A stretch of DNA of 64,000 bases, taken from assembly GCF_000347635.1 (NCBI RefSeq), contig NC_020514.1:4526001-4590000 (forward strand), given 5' to 3'. Source of the DNA: Paraglaciecola psychrophila 170 (GTDB taxonomy: Bacteria > Pseudomonadota > Gammaproteobacteria > Enterobacterales > Alteromonadaceae). The notes beneath the pieces are model-generated. The model did not search any database. It was not told the DNA's origin and was given only the letters and a program-made list of their open reading frames with translations. Positions 16,116 to 26,139 of the stretch are shown here, in pieces. Numbering within the stretch: position 1 is the first letter of the stretch; each line of letters opens with the position of its first letter. The translations under genes and the position numbers were made by a program.

Positions 16116-17419
16116 TTTTGCCTAGCCTGAGGTGAGAGTGTTGTCCAATACACACCGTTTAATGGCACAGACTGAAATTGTTCAAACAAGGTTTCCAAAG
16201 TCTGCCTTGGTAAGAGGCTGGTGAACTGTTCGGGGTACAGCCATTTAGCGAAGACTTGCACCGCCACTACATTCAGCGGCGTATTATAAAAATGATGCCA
16301 AATGGCATATGCCTTATGTTGCTGTACTGCTGTTAAATGGTTCATACCCATAGTATCCAGCGCATGACGAAAGCTCTGTTGGGCAAAGGTCTCATCTACG
16401 CCCGCCCCTAGTGCGATATAATGTGGCCGTTGAGACCCATCTGAATATGGCTGTGTTGAGCCGATAGCCGTGGCAATATAAATGTCAGGCTGAAAGGACA
16501 ATAAATATTCGAAGTTCAAGACCCCTGCACTGCCAGGTATCATACTACTGGCCACATTTACGCCGCCCGCACGTTCAACAAAGTCTGCCATCATGCCCTT
16601 TACCATTGTTTCGCAACACAGTCCCTGCAACCCCACACGACTATGTAAAAACACATTCGGCTTAGGTTTGGGCTCAAGTTTCGGCTTAGGATCCATCTTA
16701 GATTGCAGCTTAAGCTCTGATTTAGCTTGGACCTGGTTTGCCATCAATTTTGATAAGGGGTCAATAACCCGTTGCATTTGCTGTTGGTAAAAAGCAATAA
16801 ACTCACTAGCCCGACTTTCCTTACCTAATAACTTTCCAAGCAAAGCGATACTCTTAATAGTATTGACCAGAGGATCGCGCCGGAAATCGACAAACACGAC
16901 GGTCACACCCGCTTGCTGCAGTTGATTGATTAAAGTCGAATGCCTGGCACTGGGTCCATGGCCTTCCACTCCAAAAATAGCCAAATCTGCATTTAAGGTC
17001 AGGGTTTTTTCGATGCTAAAACTGTCTGCCGAGGTGTGCCCGACTAAAGGTATATCGTCAATTAACGGAAACTTATGCTGCAGTTGTAAATAACTGCCGT
17101 AATCCACCACTTTTAAATCTGCCAACATGCCCACGACCCGTTCAATTGGATTATGAGTATCGAGGATAGACAATGCAGACAAATAACGACTTTCACCGAG
17201 GATAATGCGCTGTGCAGGTTTTGAAATAGTGATTGAACGACCTGCTAAGTCGATAGCTTTGATAACTTTGATAACTTTGTTAGCTTTGTTAGCTTTGTTA
17301 GCCGAACTCGTTACACTTTGAGCGGTGCTAGCGTTAGTCATAAATGTGGCACACAAAGTCACTGCCAATATGCCCAAGGTGAGTATCAACTTAAGCGTAG
17401 TAATGCTGTATATTTTCAT
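16112..17419 (-). CDS. Periplasmic iron-chelate binding protein (FecB/FepB-like)
   Basis: 435 residues from the ATG at 17417-17419, preferred over an ATG 39 codons upstream because a signal peptide starts there (KIYSITTLKLILTLGILAVT). The Peripla_BP_2 fold shows in RIILGESRYLSALSIL, ADLAIFGVEGHGPS, VVFVDFRRDPLVNT and LNFEYLLSFQPDIYIA. Two oddities stand out: a 9-bp repeat stretch coding NKANKANKVIKVIKA just after the signal peptide, and a Lys/Pro-rich insert (KMDPKPKLEPKPKP) in the helical linker. Its stop overlaps the permease start. It delivers the chelate from the TonB receptor encoded next door. Confidence 0.88.
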   Translation of the reverse strand: MKIYSITTLKLILTLGILAVTLCATFMTNASTAQSVTSSANKANKANKVIKVIKAIDLAGRSITISKPAQRIILGESRYLSALSILDTHNPIERVVGMLADLKVVDYGSYLQLQHKFPLIDDIPLVGHTSADSFSIEKTLTLNADLAIFGVEGHGPSARHSTLINQLQQAGVTVVFVDFRRDPLVNTIKSIALLGKLLGKESRASEFIAFYQQQMQRVIDPLSKLMANQVQAKSELKLQSKMDPKPKLEPKPKPNVFLHSRVGLQGLCCETMVKGMMADFVERAGGVNVASSMIPGSAGVLNFEYLLSFQPDIYIATAIGSTQPYSDGSQRPHYIALGAGVDETFAQQSFRHALDTMGMNHLTAVQQHKAYAIWHHFYNTPLNVVAVQVFAKWLYPEQFTSLLPRQTLETLFEQFQSVPLNGVYWTTLSPQARQK

Positions 17420-17449
17420 ATTATTTGCTGGTCCTGAATGGATCAAACC

Positions 17450-17485
17450 CCAGTGCATACAAAATACACTGGGGTATGTATACCC
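17450..17485. promoter_or_regulatory. Two adjacent inverted repeats ahead of the binding-protein gene
   Basis: CCAGTG-N11-CACTGG (17450-17472) directly abuts GGGTAT-GT-ATACCC (17472-17485). Lying 31-66 bp upstream of the chosen start, they could form an operator or a leader structure. Confidence 0.4.
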
Positions 17486-17616
17486 TTCATCCTTGAAACT
17501 ACACGTATGCTGGCTGTTATCATTCACCTTGATCACTTACTGAACTAAGTTCATGAGGTTTGATTTATTTGCTGGCGCCGTGTAATTCCAATAATTTTGG
17601 GTGTGTTTTTTGGCGA

Positions 17617-19664
17617 TTAAAAACGTAACGCTACACTTACACGCACATCACGACCTGCTTCAGGCGCGCCCACCACCACCTCATAGCCTGCATTATTAGT
17701 AAAGTTTTCAACACTGCCGTGGTGCAGGTATTGTTTATCAAACACGTTTTTGAGCGTTAAGTTAACCGTTAACATATCGTCACCTAGTGGTAACCAACGT
17801 GCGTAGATATCATGTTCGGCATAACCTGGCTTATCTAAGGTTAATGCTTCGCCGCCCACATTTAATTTTATATCGTGAATACCCTTGACCATTCTTGCAG
17901 ACCAACCTGCATTAATGGTTTCGTTAAATTCATAATGTAAATTTAATGCAAGGGTATCCCCGCTAGAGGCTGCTGCAGAGCTATACACATAACGTGTGAC
18001 AACTTGTCCATCGAGCTCGGTATCAGCGCTGTTAATGGCAGCGCTAAAGTCCAACTGAGAAGTTTGATAAGCAAACTCTAGGTAGTACCCCTTGGTTTCT
18101 ATATCATTATCTAGATTAATATTGACGTTTGACCAAGGCACATGCCAGCGATCGGGGTTTCAATATCTGAACGATACACACCACCAGCAAAGCTTGCATT
18201 GCCCAGTGCGTAATCTAAGCCAAATTCAAGGTTTTTGGCTGTTTCAGCTTCTAAACTTACATCGTTTGAATAAATTGATAATTTAAATGCGTCTTTCACT
18301 TCAGGACCGCGAAATGCTTCGGCATAACCGGCACTGATGCTTAAATCGTTCGTTAATGCGAAGTTAGCACTTAGGTTAGGTGACACACCCGACTCATCAA
18401 ATTCTAAGCCATTAATATCCGATAACTGATAGTTATCAAAACGCATACCCGCCGACACAGTTAGCGCTGAACTGACATCAATCACATCTTGAAGATACAA
18501 CCCTTTAATTTTGCCTGTCTCCTCAAAATATGCATCTGGCGCAAAATCAATATCATTTAGATAGCTGGTATCATCACGAAAGTTAAGGCCATAAATAAGC
18601 TGATGTTGACCAACAATGCTTATATTTTGAATAGTGGCACCCTTTGATTTAACCGCTCCATCATAAAAGCTAGTTCTAAACTCACGCGATTGGTAATTTT
18701 TGGTGTTATAAACATTCACACTAAAATCCAGCAGATCATTGTTAGTGTCATTTAATCCGTAATTTAGGGTAGTCGTTTTGCGTTCACCTGCAGTGGGCTC
18801 AGCTGTATTTCTGCTGCTAGCAATCCATTCTGGACGATACAAAATATCACCGTCTTCTTTGAGACCTTCATGGCTTAAAGATAAAAACTGATGCTCAGAT
18901 AAATTAGCCACTATTTTTGCATATCCAAGTGTTTGCTCTGATCCAGTGCCGATAATTTCAGTCCCATCTGCGTCTTCAACATTATCAAAATCAGAGGCAA
19001 CAACACTCGCCATAGCACTAAACACATCATTGGTATCACGTCCAAATACAGTGACGCTATTTTTAAACCCATCACCATTGCTGAAATAACTTGATTTGAT
19101 TAAGGCACCAAAGTTTTCATCTTTGGCCAAAAGATCATCAGGATCTTTAGTAGTTAATTTTATACTGCCACCTAATGCACCAGGGCCTGCTGTTGCACTA
19201 CCCGTACCCGCTTCAATTTCCACCTGCTTAAGTAATTCGGGCTCAATAACAATTCGCCCTGCATGATGGAAAACCGCCCCAGATTGTTCTGCTCCGTCAA
19301 TAGAAATATTCAGCAAATCTTCACCAATATTTCGCATGTAAATCTTTTGTCCCATGCCAATAGAGCCACCTGCGCTAACGGATGGATCTTGACGAAACAC
19401 ATCACTCAAACTATCAGCATGCAAGTTTTGTAAGTCATCTGCTGTAATAAGTCGGTCAAGACCACTCGTGGCTTGTCCAATCACCGCAATCATCTCAATG
19501 TCTGAATACTTTTCAGTTTTCACTTCAGCAAAGGCAGAAGCGCTTCCTATAGCGCTGGCCACGCATAGTGAGATAACGTGTTGTTTGTTTAGTTTATGTA
19601 GATTGGGTAGATGCTGAAGATGGCCTAACTTGTGTGTATTGTGTTGTTTAAATGGTGTTCTCAT
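17617..19664 (-). pseudogene. TonB-dependent siderophore receptor, single frameshift
   Basis: The N-terminal 517 codons (from ATG 19664) give a signal peptide, a plug domain (SLSDVFRQDPSVSAGG...NISIDGAEQSGAVFHH) and barrel strands. Around 18140-18160 the frame changes by one base and continues as PWSNVNINLDNDIETKGYYL to the typical terminal strands (NVFDKQYLHHGS ... VRVSVALRF). Joined, they make about 690 residues, a complete receptor ending in the required aromatic residue. No homopolymer or slippery site is present at the junction, so it is either a recent mutation or a sequence error. It would move the ferric chelate across the outer membrane for the ABC system downstream. Confidence 0.88.
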
Positions 19665-19678
19665 GAAATAGACTCAAA

Positions 19679-19693
19679 TGATAATAGTTTGTA
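19679..19693. promoter_or_regulatory. Possible Fur half-site before the TonB receptor
   Basis: TGATAATAGTTTGTA has one good half (TGATAAT) of the 7-1-7 Fur motif and one poor half. It lies 15 bp upstream of the start codon. Confidence 0.3.
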
Positions 19694-19988
19694 TTTGCAT
19701 CCGATTATGAGGATTGAAGCAAAAAAGTGAACAACTTTTACAACTGTTACATTTGTAAAATAAAATAAGCTGTCTACTGAAATTGTCACAGCTGGAAAAT
19801 GACATATGTAACATAAATTCATCGAATGAGTTTTTAACTATAGGATTTGAAATATTCAATATATCGAAGATTAATAACTATGCTCAGCACTATTTTTAAC
19901 AAACGGTTTTGAGTTCTGACAGCGGCTTAATTCAGCAACTCAGTCAAAATGATACAACTTAGTCTAAAAGCGCAAATTAGGAATTATT

Positions 19989-21386
19989 TTAAGTGATGGA
20001 GTAAGGCAAATCGATGGTTATTTTTAAACCTGCTACTTGCCCAGTAGTTGTATAATAATTTTGGGCCTTGATAACCCCATTAACCGCCTCAATTTGACGC
20101 TGCGCTAACGCTAAGCCTAAACCAAATCCTCGGTGACCTTTTGCACAGGCTGGGGGGCGGTCGTCATCGGAAACCATCCTAGATTTATCCACCTGAAAAA
20201 ACGGCTTAAAAATATCTTCAACTAAATCTTCTGGCACCCCCATTCCTTCGTCTTGAATATGTAGAGTAAAAAAGCGTTGCTGGCTAACCAAAGAAACATT
20301 AACTTGTTTATTTGGCGGTGTGTGATGTAAAGCATTACGGATGACATTTTCGATGGCCTGTCCCAACGCTTGCTGGCTACTGGTTATCATGGCTTGTTCA
20401 AGACCTGATTGGATCACTACCTTATCTGGGTATTCAAACCGAGCATCCTCACAAATAACACTCACCAGCTCCGACAAATCAAATGATTCACCTTTACTCT
20501 TAGGTATTTCGGTATTTAACCAAGCTAATGTCAGAGTATCTTCGACTAAATATCGCATATTCGACGATTCAGAACGTAATCTGGTAAGCGCTTTGTGGGG
20601 ATCAATGTCCTGCTCAACAAAATCAATCGCCATATCAATACGCGTTAATGGGGTACGTAATTCATGGGATAAGTCTGATAACAATTGACGTTGACTAACA
20701 ATAAGTTTGCTAGTGAGATCGGCCATATGATCGAAGTTATCCGCTAAAGCGGTGAGTTCGTCGTTACGCTCACCAAGCGATGCATTTATCCTAACATCGA
20801 AGTTTCCTTGGCTAAATTGTTGTGTGGCTTTTTCTAATTTACGCAAAGGTGACATCAAGTATCGATACAACACCACAGTTAACAAAGACAACAATACAAA
20901 TGGTAAGGCTACTTGCAAGGCTAAATCCGCATAAGCAAAGTAAGCTCCAGGGCGCATACGTTGCGGTAATTTAATCAATAATCGCGCACTATTATCAGAA
21001 AAAGGGATATCCATAATAGGATTATGATCGAAATACAAGTGTATTTTCCACTCAACACTTCGGCCTAATGTGTGACCCTGAACAAACTGCTCAGACAATA
21101 CGCCATTGGCTAAAGCGGTAACCGTGGACGTCACAACAGCCGCCCAAGTTTGCTCTTTTGTTTGTATTGTATTAAGCCAATTCTGTAATGCTGCATCGCC
21201 ATCGTTGTTATAAATGTATTCTGCTGTTGCTCCATAGTCGACTAGCTCTTGCTGATATTCTTGGGCAATAAAGCTCATACTTTTTTCTGTCTTGTGAATA
21301 AATAAATCAATTACCCAAAATAATGCCACCGTGCCTGCTGCGATAATACAAAATAGCTTTATTAACAGCGTATGGCTGGCGCTCAT
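19989..21386 (-). CDS. Sensor histidine kinase
   Basis: 465 residues. A membrane helix at 9-28, a periplasmic sensor region to about 145, and a second helix at about 150-172 precede a HAMP domain. The phospho-acceptor helix is SDLSHELRTPLTRIDMAID, and the ATP-binding N, G1 and G2 boxes appear as NVIRNALHH, DEGMGVP and GFGLGLALA. Coupled by ATGA overlap to the response regulator. Its position between the Fur-controlled leader gene and the TonB receptor suggests it senses iron or the chelate (as PfeS does); that is inferred from position only. Confidence 0.9.
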   Translation of the reverse strand: MSASHTLLIKLFCIIAAGTVALFWVIDLFIHKTEKSMSFIAQEYQQELVDYGATAEYIYNNDGDAALQNWLNTIQTKEQTWAAVVTSTVTALANGVLSEQFVQGHTLGRSVEWKIHLYFDHNPIMDIPFSDNSARLLIKLPQRMRPGAYFAYADLALQVALPFVLLSLLTVVLYRYLMSPLRKLEKATQQFSQGNFDVRINASLGERNDELTALADNFDHMADLTSKLIVSQRQLLSDLSHELRTPLTRIDMAIDFVEQDIDPHKALTRLRSESSNMRYLVEDTLTLAWLNTEIPKSKGESFDLSELVSVICEDARFEYPDKVVIQSGLEQAMITSSQQALGQAIENVIRNALHHTPPNKQVNVSLVSQQRFFTLHIQDEGMGVPEDLVEDIFKPFFQVDKSRMVSDDDRPPACAKGHRGFGLGLALAQRQIEAVNGVIKAQNYYTTTGQVAGLKITIDLPYSIT

Positions 21387-22072
21387 GAAAAACAGTAACC
21401 TTTGCCATGCACTGTGACTAAGCGTTCAATCGGCATACCCGCCTCAACCAATTTTTTTCGGACTCTGCTAATATGCATATCTAAAGTGCGGTCGTATTGG
21501 CTAAAAGATTTATCTAATACCGTTTGATATAAATAGGCTTTACTCAACACCTGATTTTGACTTTCAGCTAAGCGCCAAAGTAGTCTAAATTGTATGGGTG
21601 TTAATATAATGGGTTGCTCGTGATAAGCGATCCCCTGATGGATTCTGTCTAAGCTTAACCCGTCTAATTGCAACACACGTTGCTGATTAGACTTTGCATT
21701 AAATTTATATGTGCGGCGCAGTAAAACGTCTATGCGCAGCATCAACTCCATTAGATTAAAAGGTTTGGGTAGATAATCATCTGCCCCCTCAGTGTATCCC
21801 TCAATACGTTCTTGCTCAGCGCCACAAGCAGTGATCATCATAACTGGCGTTTGGCAGGTTTTTCTTAAGGTTTTCAGTACCGAAAAACCATTTAACGAAG
21901 GTAGCAGTACATCCAGCAAAATTAGATCGAATTTCTTTTTCAAAGCAGATAATAAACCCTGCTCTCCATCATGGCATTGGTCAATCACAAAACCTTTACT
22001 TCGCAACAATTCTGCTAATTGATCGTTTAACACATTGTCATCTTCGACTATTAGAATATGGGCCGCATACAT
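21383..22072 (-). CDS. OmpR/PhoB-family response regulator
   Basis: 229 residues. The receiver domain has the acidic pair VEDD, the phosphorylated Asp in LILLDVLLP, Thr in MMITA and Lys in YLPKPF. The C-terminal winged helix has the usual recognition segment RTLDMHISRVRKKL and ends GKGYCFS. It probably activates the adjacent receptor/ABC genes. Second gene of a three-gene operon (22592 to 19989) behind a Fur box. Confidence 0.92.
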   Translation of the reverse strand: MYAAHILIVEDDNVLNDQLAELLRSKGFVIDQCHDGEQGLLSALKKKFDLILLDVLLPSLNGFSVLKTLRKTCQTPVMMITACGAEQERIEGYTEGADDYLPKPFNLMELMLRIDVLLRRTYKFNAKSNQQRVLQLDGLSLDRIHQGIAYHEQPIILTPIQFRLLWRLAESQNQVLSKAYLYQTVLDKSFSQYDRTLDMHISRVRKKLVEAGMPIERLVTVHGKGYCFS

Positions 22073-22136
22073 CCTTATCTACTCGCTTTAATTGATTTAT
22101 CAGTTGATTAATTTGGGGGCCATATAAACGTGAGTA

Positions 22137-22592
22137 TCAGTGTATCTGGGCTGACGACATGTCTTGCGCCAATGGATGTATAAATACCAATTGTTCAAGG
22201 CTGCTTTTTACTGCCACTAAACATTGTTCGACATGCTCTTGCTTAGGCTGATTACCTAAAGAATTCTCTGCAATCAGTTGAAGTCTTGTCTGAGCTTGTT
22301 TGAGTATCAGCTGTCCATAAGTCATTGCATTTAACTTAGCGAAGCTGGTGGCAAGCAACATGGCTAGAGTCGTTAACCTAGATAACAAAAATGATTTTTC
22401 ATTACCCTGTAATTCTATCAATATTTCTGTCGTTTCAAATGCACTACCAAAAAACATTATAGCTTCTTGCCATTCTCGTTTTTGCATAAGTGCCTCCCCT
22501 TGCTGCTGTGTTTCTTCCAATTGAGTTAATGCATCTTGAGGATGAAAATAAACCCAATCGCGATGGACTGGGCAAAGAAAATTAAGTGCCAT
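22137..22592 (-). CDS. Small helical protein, first gene of the two-component operon
   Basis: 151 residues with no family I recognise. It starts MALNFLCPVHRDW, has a predicted all-alpha, TPR-like middle (QQGEALMQKREWQEAIMFFG, then FETTEILIELQ), and no signal peptide or membrane helix. The CPVH motif near the start might bind metal. The gene lies 64 bp ahead of the response regulator on the same strand and directly behind the best Fur box in the window, so it is probably induced by iron shortage and may modulate the two-component system. Confidence 0.65.
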   Translation of the reverse strand: MALNFLCPVHRDWVYFHPQDALTQLEETQQQGEALMQKREWQEAIMFFGSAFETTEILIELQGNEKSFLLSRLTTLAMLLATSFAKLNAMTYGQLILKQAQTRLQLIAENSLGNQPKQEHVEQCLVAVKSSLEQLVFIHPLAQDMSSAQIH

Positions 22593-22646
22593 AAAGTTTC
22601 CTTAAATTTGTGAACAAGCGAAAGATAAACAAAACAAATAACAATT

Positions 22647-22671
22647 GCAAATAATAATGATTATCATTTGC
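22647..22671 (-). promoter_or_regulatory. Strong Fur box
   Basis: A 25-bp near-perfect palindrome with GCAAAT/ATTTGC ends and the core AATAATGATTATCATT, closely matching the Fur consensus. It lies 55 bp upstream of the operon encoding the small protein, response regulator and sensor kinase. Confidence 0.8.
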
Positions 22672-23310
22672 AATAAAGCACTGAGCTGTGTATTTATGGA
22701 TTATTTCTTGTTAACCAGCCGAAATAATTAATGGCTTAATTAAAGTTTACGATGTTATATTTATTGACAGTATCTAACGTCTGTTTTGTTCAAGGTCAAA
22801 GTAAAACCTGGACTAACGAAATTCTGATATATCTGTTTTTTGACTTACTGTTTTTTGGTCATCGTAATAGTATTGGATTAACTGGTTTGTATGTCCGGGA
22901 AATTATCAAAGTACTATTAATCAAACTAAAGGGTTTCCCTAAATACTTAGCTGCACCCGCAAACCAAGGGACAGGTTAACTTGAAACCTCAATACATCCG
23001 ATAACCTGATCACCACTCCTTCAATTGCTGCATATCCTTTAAACGCCCTCTTTGTGACAAGAGCGCTTCAAACTAATCATCAATAGCTAACCTTATTGAG
23101 CCACACATAATAAAAATTAAATAAGTAGAGAAAACCTCTCACTTAATTTTAGGCTTAAAACATCAGATGGGTAAAGGCAGCAGGAAACTGGGTCTATATT
23201 GACGGTATTGAGGTAACTAAGAGTGAACCACTGATTTCTAGATATGTTTCGTCCTCTTTAATTAAAAAAAACACAAAATAATGGGATGTTTGAATGTTTG
23301 TTGGGTATTC
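22672..23310. other. Gap without a clear gene
   Basis: A 75-codon plus-strand ORF at 22752 has hydrophobic but unrecognisable content and no good ribosome site. At 23162-23281 a protein-like scrap (RWVKAAGNWVYIDGIEVTKS) follows a stop codon, with no start, and looks like the tail of a lost gene. A REP-like GAGCCACACATAATAA occurs at about 23096. Confidence 0.4.
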
Positions 23311-24387
23311 CTACGATAGCAGTCGTTTGGCCTGCTTCATCCCACCTATTCGTTTTCTGTGGGTATGCGTTTTGAATGCTTTCATCATCTGCTCTGCGCC
23401 CGCTGCATAACAAAAGTGTTGTTCGAATTCGGTTGTCAGGGTTATCCATTGCTCTTCAGAAAGGCCTAATCGACTTAGAATGGGGCTGTGTGCTGAGTCG
23501 ATAGCACCTGCTTTATCTGCTCGGATAATGCGACCTGTGGTATCGACCAGTTCACAGTAATCTTGTAAAGAAAATGCAATGCCTTGGGGCATGTTTTGTC
23601 TGGGGTTGCCGACAAAGGGCAGTAACTTATAAGGTTGGCGTTTGTGCTGTTGTATGGCCACGGTACGTTTTTGAATACTGGTGTGCTGTGAGGTTTCAGG
23701 GGTTTTCGCCATTTTAGCTCTAATCGGGTTTAAGTCGACATACGCCATACAGGATAATACGGCTCCATCATCCCTTCTTGTCGTAAAAGCAGGCTTGAGA
23801 TTTAAAACGGCCTTCCCACAAATTTTTCTGGAATAAATTTGAACAGCTTCAGCTGGCCCGAAGGGTGAGCGCCAAGGATGGCAGCGAATAAAACCTGCCT
23901 GTACAGCCGTCTTCTTTATTGGCCTGCCTGGCAATAGGCTCGCATAAACTGGCCATCAACCAACTGATGTCATACAAACGCTGGCGGTAAACGGCGATTG
24001 TATCTTTAAGGCTTATCCATTCATTTTCACTTAACAACGCATTACGCATGAACTTCTGGCTCAGTAACGTACCTCTATGTAAACGATGCCAACGGCCTAC
24101 CACTTGTTTATCTGACCAAGATACGGCTTTGTCTTTATCCACACACAGGACCAAATGCACATGATTGCTCATCACTGCATAAGCACAGATACCAATGGCA
24201 AATACTGACGATAACCACAATACCTTGTCTTCTACCCACGCCCGTCTGTGCTCATAACTCGTACCTGAATATTTATCAGTAGCGCGGCTACCGTACCACA
24301 TAAAAAGGCGCGTCTAACGCAGCGTGATACGCAATGGTAATAGGGGGTATCAATGAGGCTGACCTGAGATGAACGAGGCTTAGGCAT
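23311..24387 (-). pseudogene. Large-type RAYT transposase, dead copy 2
   Basis: A full-length but broken relative of the copy at 13081. From [20 protein letters not shown] the frame fails after AFLCG; it resumes at [20 protein letters not shown] through the catalytic YAVMSNHVHLVLCVDKDKA; it breaks again at CTGRF, where about 70 bp with a GAGCGCCAAGGATGGC repeat interrupts the gene; and it resumes at CMAYVDLNPIRAKMAKTPET to a C-terminus rich in His/Arg. The C-terminal third absent from copy 1 is intact here. Both copies share both breaks. The promoter-side repeat at 24461 is the REP-like element of this family. Confidence 0.85.
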
Positions 24388-24460
24388 AAGTGACTCCTTT
24401 CAATTTATGCTAATTCAATTGGTGTTAGTAAAGCTTAGTGCAGTACAAAAAACAGTCAAA

Positions 24461-24481
24461 TTATTATGGGTGGCCTATTAA
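24461..24481. repeat. REP-like element, second family
   Basis: TTATTATGGGTGGCCTATTA plus A, the exact inverse of 13027-13047. It sits 73 bp upstream of the dead RAYT copy 2. Confidence 0.7.
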
Positions 24482-24506
24482 AGTTGTTCTATTAAAGTTT
24501 TGCTGT

Positions 24507-24602
24507 ACTGGAAACTCGTAGTCTTCTCGCCATTAAACCAGCCTCTTTTTATTAATAAATAGGAGTATAGTTTATTTAAATTGACTCTGACCCCTTTTAT
24601 TT
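24507..24602 (-). pseudogene. 5' stub of a small-type RAYT gene
   Basis: The minus strand gives MARRLRVS and then the same 60-bp upstream region and border (AAATTGACTCTGACCCC) as the RAYT at 12329. Only the first codons survive. Confidence 0.75.
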
Positions 24603-25052
24603 AATGCAAGAGACGCTACAGACCCCTGGTTAATTGCAACGTCACTTCCTCGAAGCAAGTCTTTAGGTAAAAAGATAGTGGCTATTTATCGACTGCGTAT
24701 GCAAATTGAAGAAGAGTTTAGGGATATCAAAAGTAGTTCATTCGGACTGGGTTTTGAACATCATAAAAGCCGAAGCGTACAACGTATTGCAATACTTATT
24801 CTCATCGCCACACTCGCCAGTATTCTGGCTAACATTATAGGTTTAGCTATATTAATAGCTGGTTTACACCGTCGTTATCAAGCGAATACAGTTAAAACAA
24901 GGCGAGTATTATCGTTTCATTATTTGGGCTTACGAGGCTTCGTAGATAAGCGTTTCACGCTGCTCTGTGAGCAATATGAAGCAGCAGTATTAAATCTCAG
25001 AACTATTATTGCAGACAACTTTAATGGTTGAATATTCGTGGGGATCCCTCAG
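24603..25052 (+). mobile_element. 3' half of an IS4-type insertion sequence, with right inverted repeat
   Basis: Begins directly after a border motif and encodes NARDATDPWLIATSLPRSKS, then the catalytic Glu region IYRLRMQIEEEFRDIKS and a C-terminal helical tail, stopping at 25031. The right repeat CGTGGGGATCCCTCAG (25037-25052) pairs with the left repeat at 9711-9726. Together with the 5' half at 9121-9726, one transposase of the IS4 type is represented, minus a central portion. Confidence 0.82.
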
Positions 25053-25202
25053 ACCCTGACCCTAGTTTTCCTAGTTTTCTATAATTGTTTATCATAAATC
25101 AAAGACCTGACCCGCAGATGATTCGAAGTATGCAAAAAAATCTGGCAAAATGATTTTAACTATCTAATGCTTAACAATATCAAAGCCCAATAAAGAGGTA
25201 AT

Positions 25203-26111
25203 ATGACGATTCAAATTGCTGGTAAAGGAAACGTGCTTGGCCTAATACTATGTCTATTATTGGCATTACCTGCATACGGTACTGCTGAACCTGTCAATAC
25301 GCCAGATACCACAAAGCACAACAGTGTGATTGAAGATTTGGAAAAACCTCTCTACACCCCCTTCGTCGAACGATATGTGCTTGACGAACTAAAAACACTT
25401 CGTACAGATTTGCAAGGGCAGCGTACAGAGTTTGTTGAACGATTTACCTCTACCGAGCTAGCGGCATCAGATCGCGCCATTAACTATGCGACCAGTACGG
25501 TGAACAATATTTTTTACATTATCGCAACGGCCGCCTCCATACTGGCGCTTGTTGGCTGGAGTTCAGTCCGTGAAATACGCCACAAGCTCAATGAGGTCAT
25601 CGAACAGAAAGTGACCCGTATTTCCGAAGACTATGAGCAGCGTCTGCAGTCCCTTGAAAGTAGCCTCAAAGATCGCACTAATCGCATCGTCGCTGCACAG
25701 GAAGACATCAGCCGCACCAATGCCCTTCATTCACTCTGGATGCGTGCGGGTTTGGAGGCGACACATCAGGCGAAAATAGATGTCTACGATCAGATTTTGC
25801 TGATTAACCCGACTGATACAGAAGCGCTAACCTACAAGGCCGACGAGGTATTAGATATAGGGGAAGCACAATGGGCCCTCAGTCTTTGCAACAAAGCGCT
25901 TTTGATTGACGCAGAATATCATTATGCATTTTACCAACGGGCCTGCGCTAATTCGACCCTTAATCAACTTGATGCCGCACTGGCTGATCTGAGTAACGCC
26001 ATAGAACTATCAGGCACCTATCTTGATGAGGCCAAAACGGATAAAAGTCTTGAAAACCTCAGGTCTTCCGGCAAGCTCGATGAATTGCTTGAATTTAGTG
26101 TAGACAGCTGA
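25203..26111 (+). CDS. Membrane-anchored coiled-coil/TPR protein
   Basis: 302 residues. A signal peptide or helix (residues 9-27, GLILCLLLALPAYG) is followed by an acidic linker and a second hydrophobic helix (about 101-118, IFYIIATAASILALVGW). A coiled coil spans roughly 120-165 (EIRHKLNEVIEQKVTRISED). The C-terminal half shows TPR-type helices, including YDQILLINPTDTEALTYKAD and ADLSNAIELSGTY. Probably a periplasm-facing or inner-membrane scaffold; no specific role can be assigned. Base composition is more GC-rich than its neighbours, and it is framed by transposon debris on both sides. Confidence 0.7.
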   Translation: MTIQIAGKGNVLGLILCLLLALPAYGTAEPVNTPDTTKHNSVIEDLEKPLYTPFVERYVLDELKTLRTDLQGQRTEFVERFTSTELAASDRAINYATSTVNNIFYIIATAASILALVGWSSVREIRHKLNEVIEQKVTRISEDYEQRLQSLESSLKDRTNRIVAAQEDISRTNALHSLWMRAGLEATHQAKIDVYDQILLINPTDTEALTYKADEVLDIGEAQWALSLCNKALLIDAEYHYAFYQRACANSTLNQLDAALADLSNAIELSGTYLDEAKTDKSLENLRSSGKLDELLEFSVDS

Positions 26112-26139
26112 GTGAATCAATTGAGTCGGATCAATAAAG

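Noticed and set aside
18130..18170. Programmed frameshift in the TonB receptor
   Set aside because: No slippery heptamer or homopolymer at the junction, unlike dndB.
22752..22979. A 75-codon ORF as a membrane protein gene
   Set aside because: Hydrophobic by chance in AT-rich DNA, no ribosome site, no conserved pattern.
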